Positions 42,920 through 50,626 of a stretch of 64,000 nucleotides of DNA are shown here, in pieces. Within the stretch, counting starts at the first letter, position 1, and each line of letters opens with the position of its first letter. The stretch spans positions 62,001-126,000 of the forward strand of contig CAZKFM010000005.1 in the NCBI GenBank assembly GCA_964552195.1, in the 5' to 3' direction. This stretch comes from CAZKAP01 sp964552195. Its GTDB lineage: Bacteria; Bacteroidota; Bacteroidia; Flavobacteriales; Flavobacteriaceae. Both the position numbers and the translations under genes were made by a program. Below the pieces are notes generated by a model. That model had not been told where the DNA came from, made no database searches, and saw only the letters and a list, made by a program, of their open reading frames with translations.

Positions 42920-43468
42920 TCAGCGTACTGAAAACTGAATGGACCGGGTATCAACCGATGAAAGGAAATCCAATAGCCCATCGGAATCCATATATTCGAA
43001 ACTGCGGCTTTGAATACTGAATTCTTTGTCAATTAAAACGTGTGCCGGTACCGAGAAGGGGCGATCCCGTCTACTGGCCAGAAGGCGCGGTATTTCATGG
43101 ACCGGACGGCGCTGCCTGCCCCACTCCCGGTTCTCGTAATCCCTTCCTCCGAAGCGCACCGTGTCCGGCGACTCGGCATCCATGCGCACGGCATAGAAAT
43201 TGGCGTTTATGGTCTCGATTACCTCGGGATTCCGAAATGCCGTCCGATCCATTTTCTTGCAGTAGGCACACCAATCCGTGTAGAAACTCAATAAAACAGG
43301 TCTGGGTTGCTCACTTAGGGCAACTTCCAGTTGCGAAAAGCTGATCCAGTTGATGCCGTCCTCCGTCTGAGCACTGGCCCGCTCATAACCCACCAACACC
43401 AGGAGCACGAACCATAACAGCCACCAAATGGCCTTGGATGGGGTCCCGGATTGTAACCGTTGTTTCAT
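42920..43468 (-). CDS. Exported thioredoxin-fold protein
   Basis: 182 residues from ATG 43468 (MKQRLQSGTP), 13 bases after the stop of the TonB receptor gene; the upstream ATG 43498 would overlap it. Signal/anchor helix at about 14-30, then a thioredoxin fold with active-site C67-A-Y-C70 (FYTDWCAYCKKMDRTAF). Resembles DsbD-gamma/thioredoxin_7 proteins, probably a periplasmic disulfide reductase. The operon with a receptor and DtxR control suggests it reduces the receptor's plug cysteines or the imported metal. Confidence 0.85.
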   Translation of the reverse strand: MKQRLQSGTPSKAIWWLLWFVLLVLVGYERASAQTEDGINWISFSQLEVALSEQPRPVLLSFYTDWCAYCKKMDRTAFRNPEVIETINANFYAVRMDAESPDTVRFGGRDYENREWGRQRRPVHEIPRLLASRRDRPFSVPAHVLIDKEFSIQSRSFEYMDSDGLLDFLSSVDTRSIQFSVR

Positions 43469-43481
43469 TTGCCAAGTGTTT

Positions 43482-45851
43482 TTAGTGTAGTCGCCCAAAT
43501 TTTAATCCTAAGAAAACAGAACGCGGGAGTGCTGGTCCATAGACGTAGTCTGAATCCCGTTCCGGACCCACTTCGAAATCGCGCTGAAAGCTGTTGAATA
43601 CATTTTTTACCCCTCCGAATAAGGTTACCATAAAATCTTCGGATATATCCATATGCGTTTCCAGACGGATGTTGATATCCGCAAAAACCGGTGATCGGTT
43701 CAGTTCCAGGAAACCGGTATCGCTGATTACCCTGGGCACCGTCATGGGGCCGGTAAAACTCCCGCTTACATCCAGGCCGAAAGAATCAGAAGGCGACCAT
43801 GAGGCACTCATATACCCATACCAATTCGGCATACGCACGAACTCGTCGACAGCAATATCCGGCTCAGCAGGATTCCCCGTGGATTCAAAGAGTAACTGAG
43901 GCTCCTTGTAGTCCGCTGCCTGTATAGTTCCCCCCAACTGTAACTGCCATTGCGGATTGGGAGACAGACCCAACTCGAAATTGGTGCCGTATACGCGAGC
44001 CCCTACTCCATTCTGTACTTCTTCCAATATGGAGCCATTGTCGAGGAGTATGCCGGTATTGACCAGGGTAAACGGATCTCTGAGTTGGGTGTAGAACCCT
44101 TCGACCAGGGCGTCAAACTGAAGCAGCCCTTTGGAAATACTATAGTTCAGCGAGGACGTAAAGGCATCCGAAAATTCTGGAGCCAGCCCTTCGGATATGA
44201 TTACAAACTGAGGTTCTCCACCCACACTGGAAATGTGAATGTCTTCGTTAAAGGCCTGTGGGGCTCGAAAACCCCTGGCGTAGCCTACCCGGTACCTCCA
44301 ATTCTCATCCCATTTCCAATTCAGGGTGATACGGGGCGAAAAGGCCGTGCTCACATTCTGAATACTGCGGTCCAGATCCCCAAGCACATATCGGCCATCC
44401 ACATCGATCCGGTCCAGTCTGCCTCCCATGAGAGCAGTAAACCGGTCGGATGGCTTCCACTCGTACTGGACGTAGGTAGCAGCCGTACTTACCTTCTGGT
44501 CAATCAGCCGGTTGTACCCCGGGATACGGTCCTCGGTTCGGTTTCGGGTGAATTCCCCGCCCAGGGTAAGCACGTCCTTTCCAAGCCTCAGCGTATGACG
44601 GGCGCCCCCAACCCAGGAGAAATCCTCGGTGTTACCGAAAGCGTTGTTGGCCAGGGTACTGTCCTGGGCGGTCCTGGCTCCGCCAAGCCCGCCGTAATAG
44701 CTGTTGCGAGCCGTGTACACGCCCGAAACATACAGTTCCCAACTGCGGCTGTAATCGGCATTATCGGATTGAAAATCCAGTCCCCCTAAGAAAGTATCGT
44801 GTTCGATTTCCTCGGTAATATCGGTAAACGGGGGTGCCAGCTCCAGCCGATCCCCTCCCCTGCGATACTCCTGTATGGCATTGAAATTAGCCCCGATTCT
44901 GCTTCGATCCGTGGGTTTATAGAACGACTTGGCGCCGATGGTTTCGTTGCGCAGGGTGACCAGTTCCGTGAACCCATCTCCATTGGCATCGTAGTCGTCC
45001 CGGTTGCGGTAATTTCCGTAAAACGTAGTTCCGGATCTGAGGTCATCGGCCACTACATTGGCATTGACCCCAACCTGACGGTCCAGTGTGGTTCCGTTAA
45101 TGATTCCGAGGTTGGACTGGACCTCCCAAGTGTTTAATATGGGGTCCTTGGTGATGATGTTCACGGTGCCGGCTATGGCATTGGAACCGTACAGGGCCGA
45201 ACCCCCGCTGCGGACCACCTCTACCCGTTCAATGGTATTGGCGGGAATCTGTTCGAGACCGTAAACTCCGAGCAAAGAAGTGAATAAAGGGCGGCTGTTG
45301 ACCAGTATTTGTGTATATCCTCCTTCCAGACCATTTAGGCGTACCTGAGTGAAGCCGCAATTCTGGCAGTTGGTTTCCAGACGGACACCGGGAGTATAAT
45401 TCATTCCTTCTGCCAGATTCAGGGATTGAGTGGCCGTAAGCAGATTAGGGCGTATGGTACTCACCACCACCGGAGCAGAGCGTTTTTCTATCCGGTTCCG
45501 GGTGGCACTAATCACCACTCCTTCCAAATCCAGAAAATCCTCCAGCAGTTCGAAATCCAGTGTTTTGCTTTCCCCGGCTCCTAGTACCACGTCCACGGTG
45601 CCCTGACGGTATCCCTGGGCCTGGACGACGATAGTATGTTCTCCGGGATTCAGAACCATTCGATATAGCCCGCCGCGATCGGCCGTAGTTCCCCAGTTGC
45701 GGTCAGAGGTATATACGGTTGCGTAAGGAACGCTTTGTCCATCCGATGAAATCCGGCCTTGCAGTATGGCCTGCCCTTCCTGGGCATAGCCCGAAATGGG
45801 CATGACAATCAAACAGACCAAAGATATTAGTAGGCGCACTTCTTTCTTCAT
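43482..45851 (-). CDS. TonB-dependent receptor controlled by the DtxR-type regulator
   Basis: 789 residues: signal peptide ending YAQ, carboxypeptidase-like domain (about 28-100), plug with the exposed pair C-Q-N-C in ETNCQNCGFTQVRLNG and VVRSGGSALYGSNAIAGTVN, and a barrel with terminal aromatic strands. Divergent from a DtxR-family gene. A perfect DtxR-like palindrome (45873-45888) overlaps its promoter, with a TAgtTTTG -7 box at 45857-45864 right before the ATG. Iron or manganese (free or chelated) is the likely substrate. The CxxC in the plug and the thioredoxin gene downstream belong together. Confidence 0.92.
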   Translation of the reverse strand: MKKEVRLLISLVCLIVMPISGYAQEGQAILQGRISSDGQSVPYATVYTSDRNWGTTADRGGLYRMVLNPGEHTIVVQAQGYRQGTVDVVLGAGESKTLDFELLEDFLDLEGVVISATRNRIEKRSAPVVVSTIRPNLLTATQSLNLAEGMNYTPGVRLETNCQNCGFTQVRLNGLEGGYTQILVNSRPLFTSLLGVYGLEQIPANTIERVEVVRSGGSALYGSNAIAGTVNIITKDPILNTWEVQSNLGIINGTTLDRQVGVNANVVADDLRSGTTFYGNYRNRDDYDANGDGFTELVTLRNETIGAKSFYKPTDRSRIGANFNAIQEYRRGGDRLELAPPFTDITEEIEHDTFLGGLDFQSDNADYSRSWELYVSGVYTARNSYYGGLGGARTAQDSTLANNAFGNTEDFSWVGGARHTLRLGKDVLTLGGEFTRNRTEDRIPGYNRLIDQKVSTAATYVQYEWKPSDRFTALMGGRLDRIDVDGRYVLGDLDRSIQNVSTAFSPRITLNWKWDENWRYRVGYARGFRAPQAFNEDIHISSVGGEPQFVIISEGLAPEFSDAFTSSLNYSISKGLLQFDALVEGFYTQLRDPFTLVNTGILLDNGSILEEVQNGVGARVYGTNFELGLSPNPQWQLQLGGTIQAADYKEPQLLFESTGNPAEPDIAVDEFVRMPNWYGYMSASWSPSDSFGLDVSGSFTGPMTVPRVISDTGFLELNRSPVFADINIRLETHMDISEDFMVTLFGGVKNVFNSFQRDFEVGPERDSDYVYGPALPRSVFLGLKFGRLH

Positions 45852-45856
45852 TTCGA

Positions 45857-45864
45857 CAAAACTA
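45857..45864 (-). promoter_or_regulatory. -7 box of the DtxR-controlled TonB receptor
   Basis: TAGTTTTG on the minus strand matches TAnnTTTG fully. The start ATG is at 45851, so the message should begin at or next to the start codon. The DtxR operator lies 9 bases upstream, within the -33/-7 spacer. Confidence 0.6.
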
Positions 45865-45872
45865 AAACCTAT

Positions 45873-45888
45873 TTTAGACTTGTCTAAA
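45873..45888. promoter_or_regulatory. DtxR/MntR-type operator (16-bp palindrome)
   Basis: TTTAGAC-TT-GTCTAAA, a perfect 7-bp inverted repeat with a 2-bp spacer, lies between the divergent TonB receptor and DtxR-family genes. It resembles the DtxR consensus TTAGGTTAGCCTAA in size and form. Metal-loaded regulator bound here would block the receptor promoter and perhaps its own. Confidence 0.78.
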
Positions 45889-45937
45889 TATTTTTTTAAG
45901 AATTTCTATATACTTTTATACCAAATTGGTCTGTACC

Positions 45938-46606
45938 GTGACTCTGGCTGAAGAAAACTACCTGAAAACCATTTTTACCCTGGAACATGAAACGGGTGAA
46001 GGCGTTTCCACCAATGCGATCGCTGCTTATCTGGACACCAGGGCCGCGTCGGTATCGGACATGCTTCGGAAACTCTCGGATAAGGACCTGATTTCCTATC
46101 GCAAATACTACGGTGCCAAGCTGACGATTCAGGGCAAAAAGATTGCCCTGGGAGTCATCAGAAGGCATCGTCTCTGGGAGACCTTTCTGGTGGAAAAGCT
46201 CGGTTTCGGCTGGGAAGAAGTTCACGAGGTAGCGGAACAGCTCGAACACATCCAAAGCGAGCGTCTGGTCGATGCCATAGACCGTTTCCTGGATTATCCC
46301 AAAGTTGACCCACATGGTGATTTTATACCCGATGCCGAAGGGAATTGGACGCAACCCCAGACACGGCCGCTATCCGATTGCAAGCCGGGATTTCGGGGTA
46401 CCATTATGGGCGTAAAGGATTCCTCCGGGGAGTTCCTGAAAATACTCAGCCGACGAAAAATAGCACTGGGTTCGACGTTTGAAGTGCTCGAGAGGGAAGA
46501 TTTTGACGGCTCCCTGCGGGTATTCATGGATTCCGAAGTATCCTCCATCACACGGAAAATCGCCGAGAATATCTTTGTCACCTCGTCCGAAAACCCTACG
46601 AAATGA
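45938..46606 (+). CDS. DtxR/MntR-family metal-dependent repressor
   Basis: 222 residues from GTG 45938 (MTLAEENYLKTIFTLEH), preferred over TTG 45926 because family members begin this way. Winged helix at 1-60 (TNAIAAYLDTRAASVSDML), dimerisation/metal domain to about 140 (RRHRLWETFLVEKLGFGWEE, HIQSERLVDAIDRFLDYP) and a C-terminal FeoA/SH3-like domain (about 150-220). The binding partner is probably Mn2+ or Fe2+. It is divergent from the receptor it is likely to control, with a palindrome between. Confidence 0.92.
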   Translation: MTLAEENYLKTIFTLEHETGEGVSTNAIAAYLDTRAASVSDMLRKLSDKDLISYRKYYGAKLTIQGKKIALGVIRRHRLWETFLVEKLGFGWEEVHEVAEQLEHIQSERLVDAIDRFLDYPKVDPHGDFIPDAEGNWTQPQTRPLSDCKPGFRGTIMGVKDSSGEFLKILSRRKIALGSTFEVLEREDFDGSLRVFMDSEVSSITRKIAENIFVTSSENPTK

Positions 46607-46633
46607 GCGGCGCTGACCTTTCGAATTATGCGA

Positions 46634-46641
46634 TATCTTTG
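46634..46641 (+). promoter_or_regulatory. -7 box upstream of the beta-phosphoglucomutase-like gene
   Basis: A perfect TATCTTTG 16 bases before ATG 46658. No TTG at the right distance for -33. Confidence 0.45.
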
Positions 46642-46657
46642 ATCAAAAGACCTTTTA

Positions 46658-47320
46658 ATGCGCATACAAGGATTTATTTTCGACCTCGACGGGGTAATCA
46701 CAGACACAGCCGAATATCATTACCTGGCGTGGAAACAGCTGGCCGATGAATTAGGATGGGCCTTCGACCGGGAGGTAAATGAAAGACTCAGAGGGGTCTC
46801 CCGTATGGATTCCATACGCATCATCCTCGAACACAACAACACAAGTATGCCCGAGGACGAGCTGGCCAACTGGGCCAACAAGAAAAACGAAAACTACGTG
46901 GCCTCCCTGCAGAACGTCACCCCGGACGATTACCTGCCCGGTGCCCGCGAACTCCTCGAGGAGCTGAAGGCCGGTGGTTTTAAAATAGCACTGGGTAGTT
47001 CGAGTAAGAACGCACGCACTGTCCTGGATCGACTGCAGGCCCTGAGCTACTTCGATGCCATAGCCGATGGAAATAGCGTGAGTCGGAGCAAGCCCGCACC
47101 GGATATCTTCGAATTCGCGGCAGCTGAGATTGGATTGAATTCGCCGTCTTGTATTGTCTTTGAAGACGCAGAGAGTGGCATAGACGCCGCTAAGGCAGGT
47201 GGTTTTCCCAACGTGGGCATAGGCCCGGAGGAACGTCTGGGGCATGCCGATGTTCGATTCGATTCCATGGAAGAAGCCACACTTGCTGCTGTCAAATTAG
47301 CCTTTCCGGATCGGTTTTAG
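46658..47320 (+). CDS. pgmB: Beta-phosphoglucomutase, HAD superfamily
   Basis: 220 residues. HAD motif I is FDLDGVITDTAEYHYLAW with nucleophile D9 and acid/base D11; the hinge and cap follow as in beta-PGM (ERLRGVSRMDSI). Motif II/III are GSSSKNAR and KPAPDIFEFAA, and motif IV is VFEDAESGIDAAKAGG. It interconverts beta-glucose 1-phosphate and glucose 6-phosphate in maltose/trehalose breakdown. Unusually no GH65 phosphorylase or maltose gene is adjacent; it stands alone behind the DtxR gene. Confidence 0.9.
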   Translation: MRIQGFIFDLDGVITDTAEYHYLAWKQLADELGWAFDREVNERLRGVSRMDSIRIILEHNNTSMPEDELANWANKKNENYVASLQNVTPDDYLPGARELLEELKAGGFKIALGSSSKNARTVLDRLQALSYFDAIADGNSVSRSKPAPDIFEFAAAEIGLNSPSCIVFEDAESGIDAAKAGGFPNVGIGPEERLGHADVRFDSMEEATLAAVKLAFPDRF

Positions 47321-47523
47321 ATCCCCATGCAAATATTTGACCGGCGCATTCCCAATCGTCCGTTCAAATACGTATATTCAACATCCTTTTTCGGGCAATT
47401 TATAAATGGCCTGAAATTGAAGGTAATTATTGTTGACAATTATAGGATAAATCTTACCAATCTTCATTGAACTTAAACGCTAAGTAGCCATATTTAAGGA
47501 GTTTAACCTTAAATACTGGTAAA

Positions 47524-47688
47524 ATGAAAAGAGTATTGATTATTCTGGTTGCAGCAATGGGATTCATGTTAACTGCTTTGTCCTGCACCGATGAAACGAA
47601 CCGAGAAGATCTTCAGACTTACAGCCCAGATCCGTCAAAAATTTGCCCGCCTGGAAAACCCGATTGTGCGAATAATAACGGGGATTAG
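47524..47688 (+). CDS. Short lipoprotein of 54 residues
   Basis: ATG 47524 to TAG 47686 encodes a typical lipoprotein signal (LTALSC, Cys21) and a short polar tail with DETNRED and a Cys pair (KICPPGKPDC). Small acidic lipoproteins like this are common in flavobacteria. Its last 98 bases overlap, in another frame, the putative start of the membrane protein gene at 47591. Function unknown. Confidence 0.68.
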   Translation: MKRVLIILVAAMGFMLTALSCTDETNREDLQTYSPDPSKICPPGKPDCANNNGD

Positions 47689-48202
47689 TGCAATATCCCT
47701 GTTAATGATTGTGGCCCGCTTCGCCTATATCCCTTTTCTAGTCAACGATATAGAGGGCAATTTCGTTGGATTTCGATACCTGTCTTCCTTCCTTTACGCC
47801 TTCGGAGTGGAGTTCGCTATGCTCTGCATGGGTCTGATCATGTACTTCTCAACAAATTTCATGCTGGAAGGGGCGAAAGTGTACTTTCGCTCCATTTCCA
47901 TCGTGTGCATTTCCATATCCCTCTACTTTCTGTGCTGGGTATTCTTCGGGGCCATGTCCTTGAGTATTTATATGGAAATGCTGTTCAGCCTGATGACCAG
48001 TCTGGCTATGACCTGGGTGATCCTGCAACTCACCCATTTCCTCCGGGACAGCTACAAGCGCCATCGACTCATCATCTCCGATGTCCTTGACGACCTGATC
48101 GATTCGGCTCCTCGTTATATGAGCGATAACGATCTGGAGCGCTATGACGAAGAAGTAGTCTGGCCCAGAATAAAAAAGGTGTCCGACGAACTGAATAAGT
48201 AG
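47591..48202 (+). CDS. Hypothetical membrane protein with four helices
   Basis: 203 residues, four membrane helices (about 28-50, 63-88, 98-120 and 123-145) and a charged C-terminal tail. Not recognised. Its ATG at 47591 lies inside the short lipoprotein gene, a 98-base overlap, so the real start might be further on (for example ATG 47705) if the overlap is not tolerated. Helix 1 looks complete only with the 47591 start, which favours it. Confidence 0.62.
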   Translation: MKRTEKIFRLTAQIRQKFARLENPIVRIITGISAISLLMIVARFAYIPFLVNDIEGNFVGFRYLSSFLYAFGVEFAMLCMGLIMYFSTNFMLEGAKVYFRSISIVCISISLYFLCWVFFGAMSLSIYMEMLFSLMTSLAMTWVILQLTHFLRDSYKRHRLIISDVLDDLIDSAPRYMSDNDLERYDEEVVWPRIKKVSDELNK

Positions 48203-48215
48203 TCAATGAACGGGT

Positions 48216-49310
48216 CTAATTCTCGGGACTAACGCGGTAGGTCAGGCGCCGATTGGTAACAACTGTCCCCACACGTACCTGAAGCAGGACCGCATTGGAA
48301 GCAATGGCACCTGAACAATTCACGGCCGTATAGTTTACCAGTACACGGAATTGAGCGCCGTCGAGATGGATGCCGGGCTGATTTACCGTCAGACTGGACG
48401 TCGTGGAGCCCGAATATAAACCGCCATCCGATACATCACTGAAGTTAATGCCGTTATCGGTACTGACCTGCCACTGATATGAATTGGCGTCACTGGCAGA
48501 AGCGCTAAAAATCGCGTCGGAGCCTTCAACAACAACCTGATTTACGGGCTGCGAACTAATGGCCGGATTCAATACCGTATGGGTTAACTCCCCGCTGAGG
48601 TCATCACATCCACCGCCTGTGTTACTATATACCCGAACGCTTACGCGATCACCGTCTTCTAGGGTGCTGCTGGTGTACTGGGCCGAACCGCTCCTGGACT
48701 GGACCACGTTACCGTTCACATAAAATTCGTAATCGTCTCCCCCACTACCTGTAAAGGTCACGCTTTCTCCTGCACAGAGCATGTTATCACCATCTGAACT
48801 CGACAGCGCTGCCGTTACCGTACAACTGGGATTAACGGTTATGGTGAAGTCTTTGATGTCCCCCCAGCCCTGAGCCACGCCTGAACAGGCGTTATTCGCC
48901 GGCCGGTTATAGGAAACCACGGCTCTTCCCCGGAAGGTCGATGCCGCCGTAACGATGGGAACGCTGATTTCCAGATCCACCGTACAGCCTCCTTTATTGG
49001 GTTTATACCTGCAATCGTCCTCCACCTCGTACTCGAACACACCATCGCAATCCAAATCCAGAAAGACGTGCACATATTCCCGATCGTTGTTGGCGGCTTC
49101 AAATAGGGTACCCTTGACCACCCCCACTTCTACCACACGGGTCTCTCCGGATTCGAAAACGGCATCGGAGAGGTTTCCTATATCTACCTGTTCGTAACGC
49201 GGATCATGATTGCCCTGAGCACAGGTGGAAGGACCGGAGCACTGCCCTCTCAGAACTGGTGTTGCAAAGAGCAGCGAGAAATAGATGGCTAAGGCGGAAA
49301 TTCGATTCAT
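48216..49310 (-). CDS. Secreted GEVED/Ig-like domain protein
   Basis: 364 residues from ATG 49310 (MNRISALAIYFSLLFATPVL, signal peptide). Residues of about 50-175 form a GEVED-type domain (DIGNLSDAVFESGETRV, VFLDLDCDGVFEYEVED), followed by an Ig/PKD-like module (about 180-270) and another Ig-like strand set (SQPVNQVVVEGSDAIFSASA). The C-terminus ends GTVVTNRRLTYRVSPEN, with no type A or type B sorting domain I can recognise. Probably extracellular or outer-membrane associated. Confidence 0.75.
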   Translation of the reverse strand: MNRISALAIYFSLLFATPVLRGQCSGPSTCAQGNHDPRYEQVDIGNLSDAVFESGETRVVEVGVVKGTLFEAANNDREYVHVFLDLDCDGVFEYEVEDDCRYKPNKGGCTVDLEISVPIVTAASTFRGRAVVSYNRPANNACSGVAQGWGDIKDFTITVNPSCTVTAALSSSDGDNMLCAGESVTFTGSGGDDYEFYVNGNVVQSRSGSAQYTSSTLEDGDRVSVRVYSNTGGGCDDLSGELTHTVLNPAISSQPVNQVVVEGSDAIFSASASDANSYQWQVSTDNGINFSDVSDGGLYSGSTTSSLTVNQPGIHLDGAQFRVLVNYTAVNCSGAIASNAVLLQVRVGTVVTNRRLTYRVSPEN

Positions 49311-49511
49311 GGCGAAAAGGATGCTTCCCGTATCAACATTACGCACTATTGATCAAAACTCCCAATGGATGTTGTGAAGCTTAGCTTTTTCAATATAAAC
49401 GTCAGATCCAAAGAACTTCTTCATGAATATACGATCATCAATTCAATCAATAAGTCGAAGAAAATGAGTCGTCTGTCAAATGGAAAAAGAGATTTCATAT
49501 TACTCTCATAA

Positions 49512-49574
49512 CTGATTTAAATCAGCTTTTAAAAAGCAGGCCTCGCGTATCTTTATTTACTGCGTCGCGCAGTA
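49512..49574 (+). promoter_or_regulatory. nadAB control region with two palindromes
   Basis: The 14-bp palindrome CTGATTTAAATCAG (49512-49525) lies near -35, TATCTTTA (49548-49555, one mismatch to the -7 consensus) follows, and TACTGCG-TCG-CGCAGTA (49558-49574) covers the expected transcription start and leader. The rest of 49347-49511 shows nothing. The regulator of NAD synthesis here is unknown. Confidence 0.45.
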
Positions 49575-49594
49575 CGGAACGAATTCTGAATGCG

Positions 49595-50626
49595 ATGGAC
49601 ACTACTCACACCCTCTACCCGGTACAGACCCCTTTACTGGAGCGCCTTCGAAAAGAAATTGCGCTCCGCAACTCCCAACAGCATGAGCTGCAGGAAAAAA
49701 TTATCAAGCTCAAAAAAGAAAAGAACGCCGTAATCCTGGCGCATTATTACCAGCGACCTGAAATTCAGGATATAGCCGATTATGTCGGGGATAGCCTTGG
49801 CCTCTCAAGAAAGGCAGGGGAAATCGATGCCGACATCATCGTCTTTGCCGGCGTGTCCTTTATGGCCGAGACGGCCAAGATTCTGAACCCCGACAAGAAA
49901 GTACTGATCCCGGAACCTTCAGCCGGCTGCTCTCTGGCGGACTCCTGTCCTCCGGAGACTTTCGCCGAATTTGTGAAGGCCCACCCGGATCACCTGGTGG
50001 TCACCTATATCAATTGCAGCGCGGAGGTAAAAGCTCTCAGCGATTTTGTCTGCACCTCTTCCAACGCGCTGGAGGTGATTCAGTCCCTTCCGGATGACAA
50101 GCCGGTTATTTTTGCACCGGACCGTAATCTGGGGAAATACCTGATGCAATTCTCCGGAAGGGATTTTCTTCTCTGGGACGGAAGCTGTTATGTGCATGAA
50201 GCCTTCGACATCGAGAAGCTGGTCCAACTGTGCCGTAAATACCCCGATGCCTGGATCATTGCCCACCCGGAATGCGAGGAGGATATCCTGCATGCGGCTC
50301 ACTTTATCGGATCCACGGAAGGGTTACTTTCCTTTGTGAAGCGCTACCCGGAAGACACCTTCATAGTGGCCACGGAAGTGGGCATCCTTCACGAGATGCG
50401 CAAGCAGGTCCCTACAGCTACGCTCATTGCCGCACCAGCTGAGGGCCCCGATGGCTGTAACTTCAGCGAATGCTCGAACATGAAGATGAATACCCTGCAG
50501 AAAATCTACGACTGCCTTTATCTGGAAGCTCCTCAGGTTCTGCTTTCCGAATCCATTATGGATCGGGCCCGGGTTCCGATCAGACGCATGCTCGACCTGA
50601 CTACCCCGGTGGATGACTACCGTTGA
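49595..50626 (+). CDS. nadA: Quinolinate synthase NadA
   Basis: 343 residues. Condenses iminoaspartate with dihydroxyacetone phosphate to quinolinate, the second step of de novo NAD synthesis. The 4Fe-4S cluster ligands are C112 (SAGCSLADSC), C227 (AHPECEED) and C293 (SECSNMKMNT). The substrate-binding stretches ILAHYYQRPEIQDIADYVGD and YINCSAEVKA are intact. It overlaps nadB by 14 bases. Confidence 0.97.
   Translation: MDTTHTLYPVQTPLLERLRKEIALRNSQQHELQEKIIKLKKEKNAVILAHYYQRPEIQDIADYVGDSLGLSRKAGEIDADIIVFAGVSFMAETAKILNPDKKVLIPEPSAGCSLADSCPPETFAEFVKAHPDHLVVTYINCSAEVKALSDFVCTSSNALEVIQSLPDDKPVIFAPDRNLGKYLMQFSGRDFLLWDGSCYVHEAFDIEKLVQLCRKYPDAWIIAHPECEEDILHAAHFIGSTEGLLSFVKRYPEDTFIVATEVGILHEMRKQVPTATLIAAPAEGPDGCNFSECSNMKMNTLQKIYDCLYLEAPQVLLSESIMDRARVPIRRMLDLTTPVDDYR

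Noticed and set aside
43950..44789. 279-codon plus-strand frame opposite the TonB receptor gene
   Set aside because: Shadow frame in high-GC coding sequence, no start context or homology signal.
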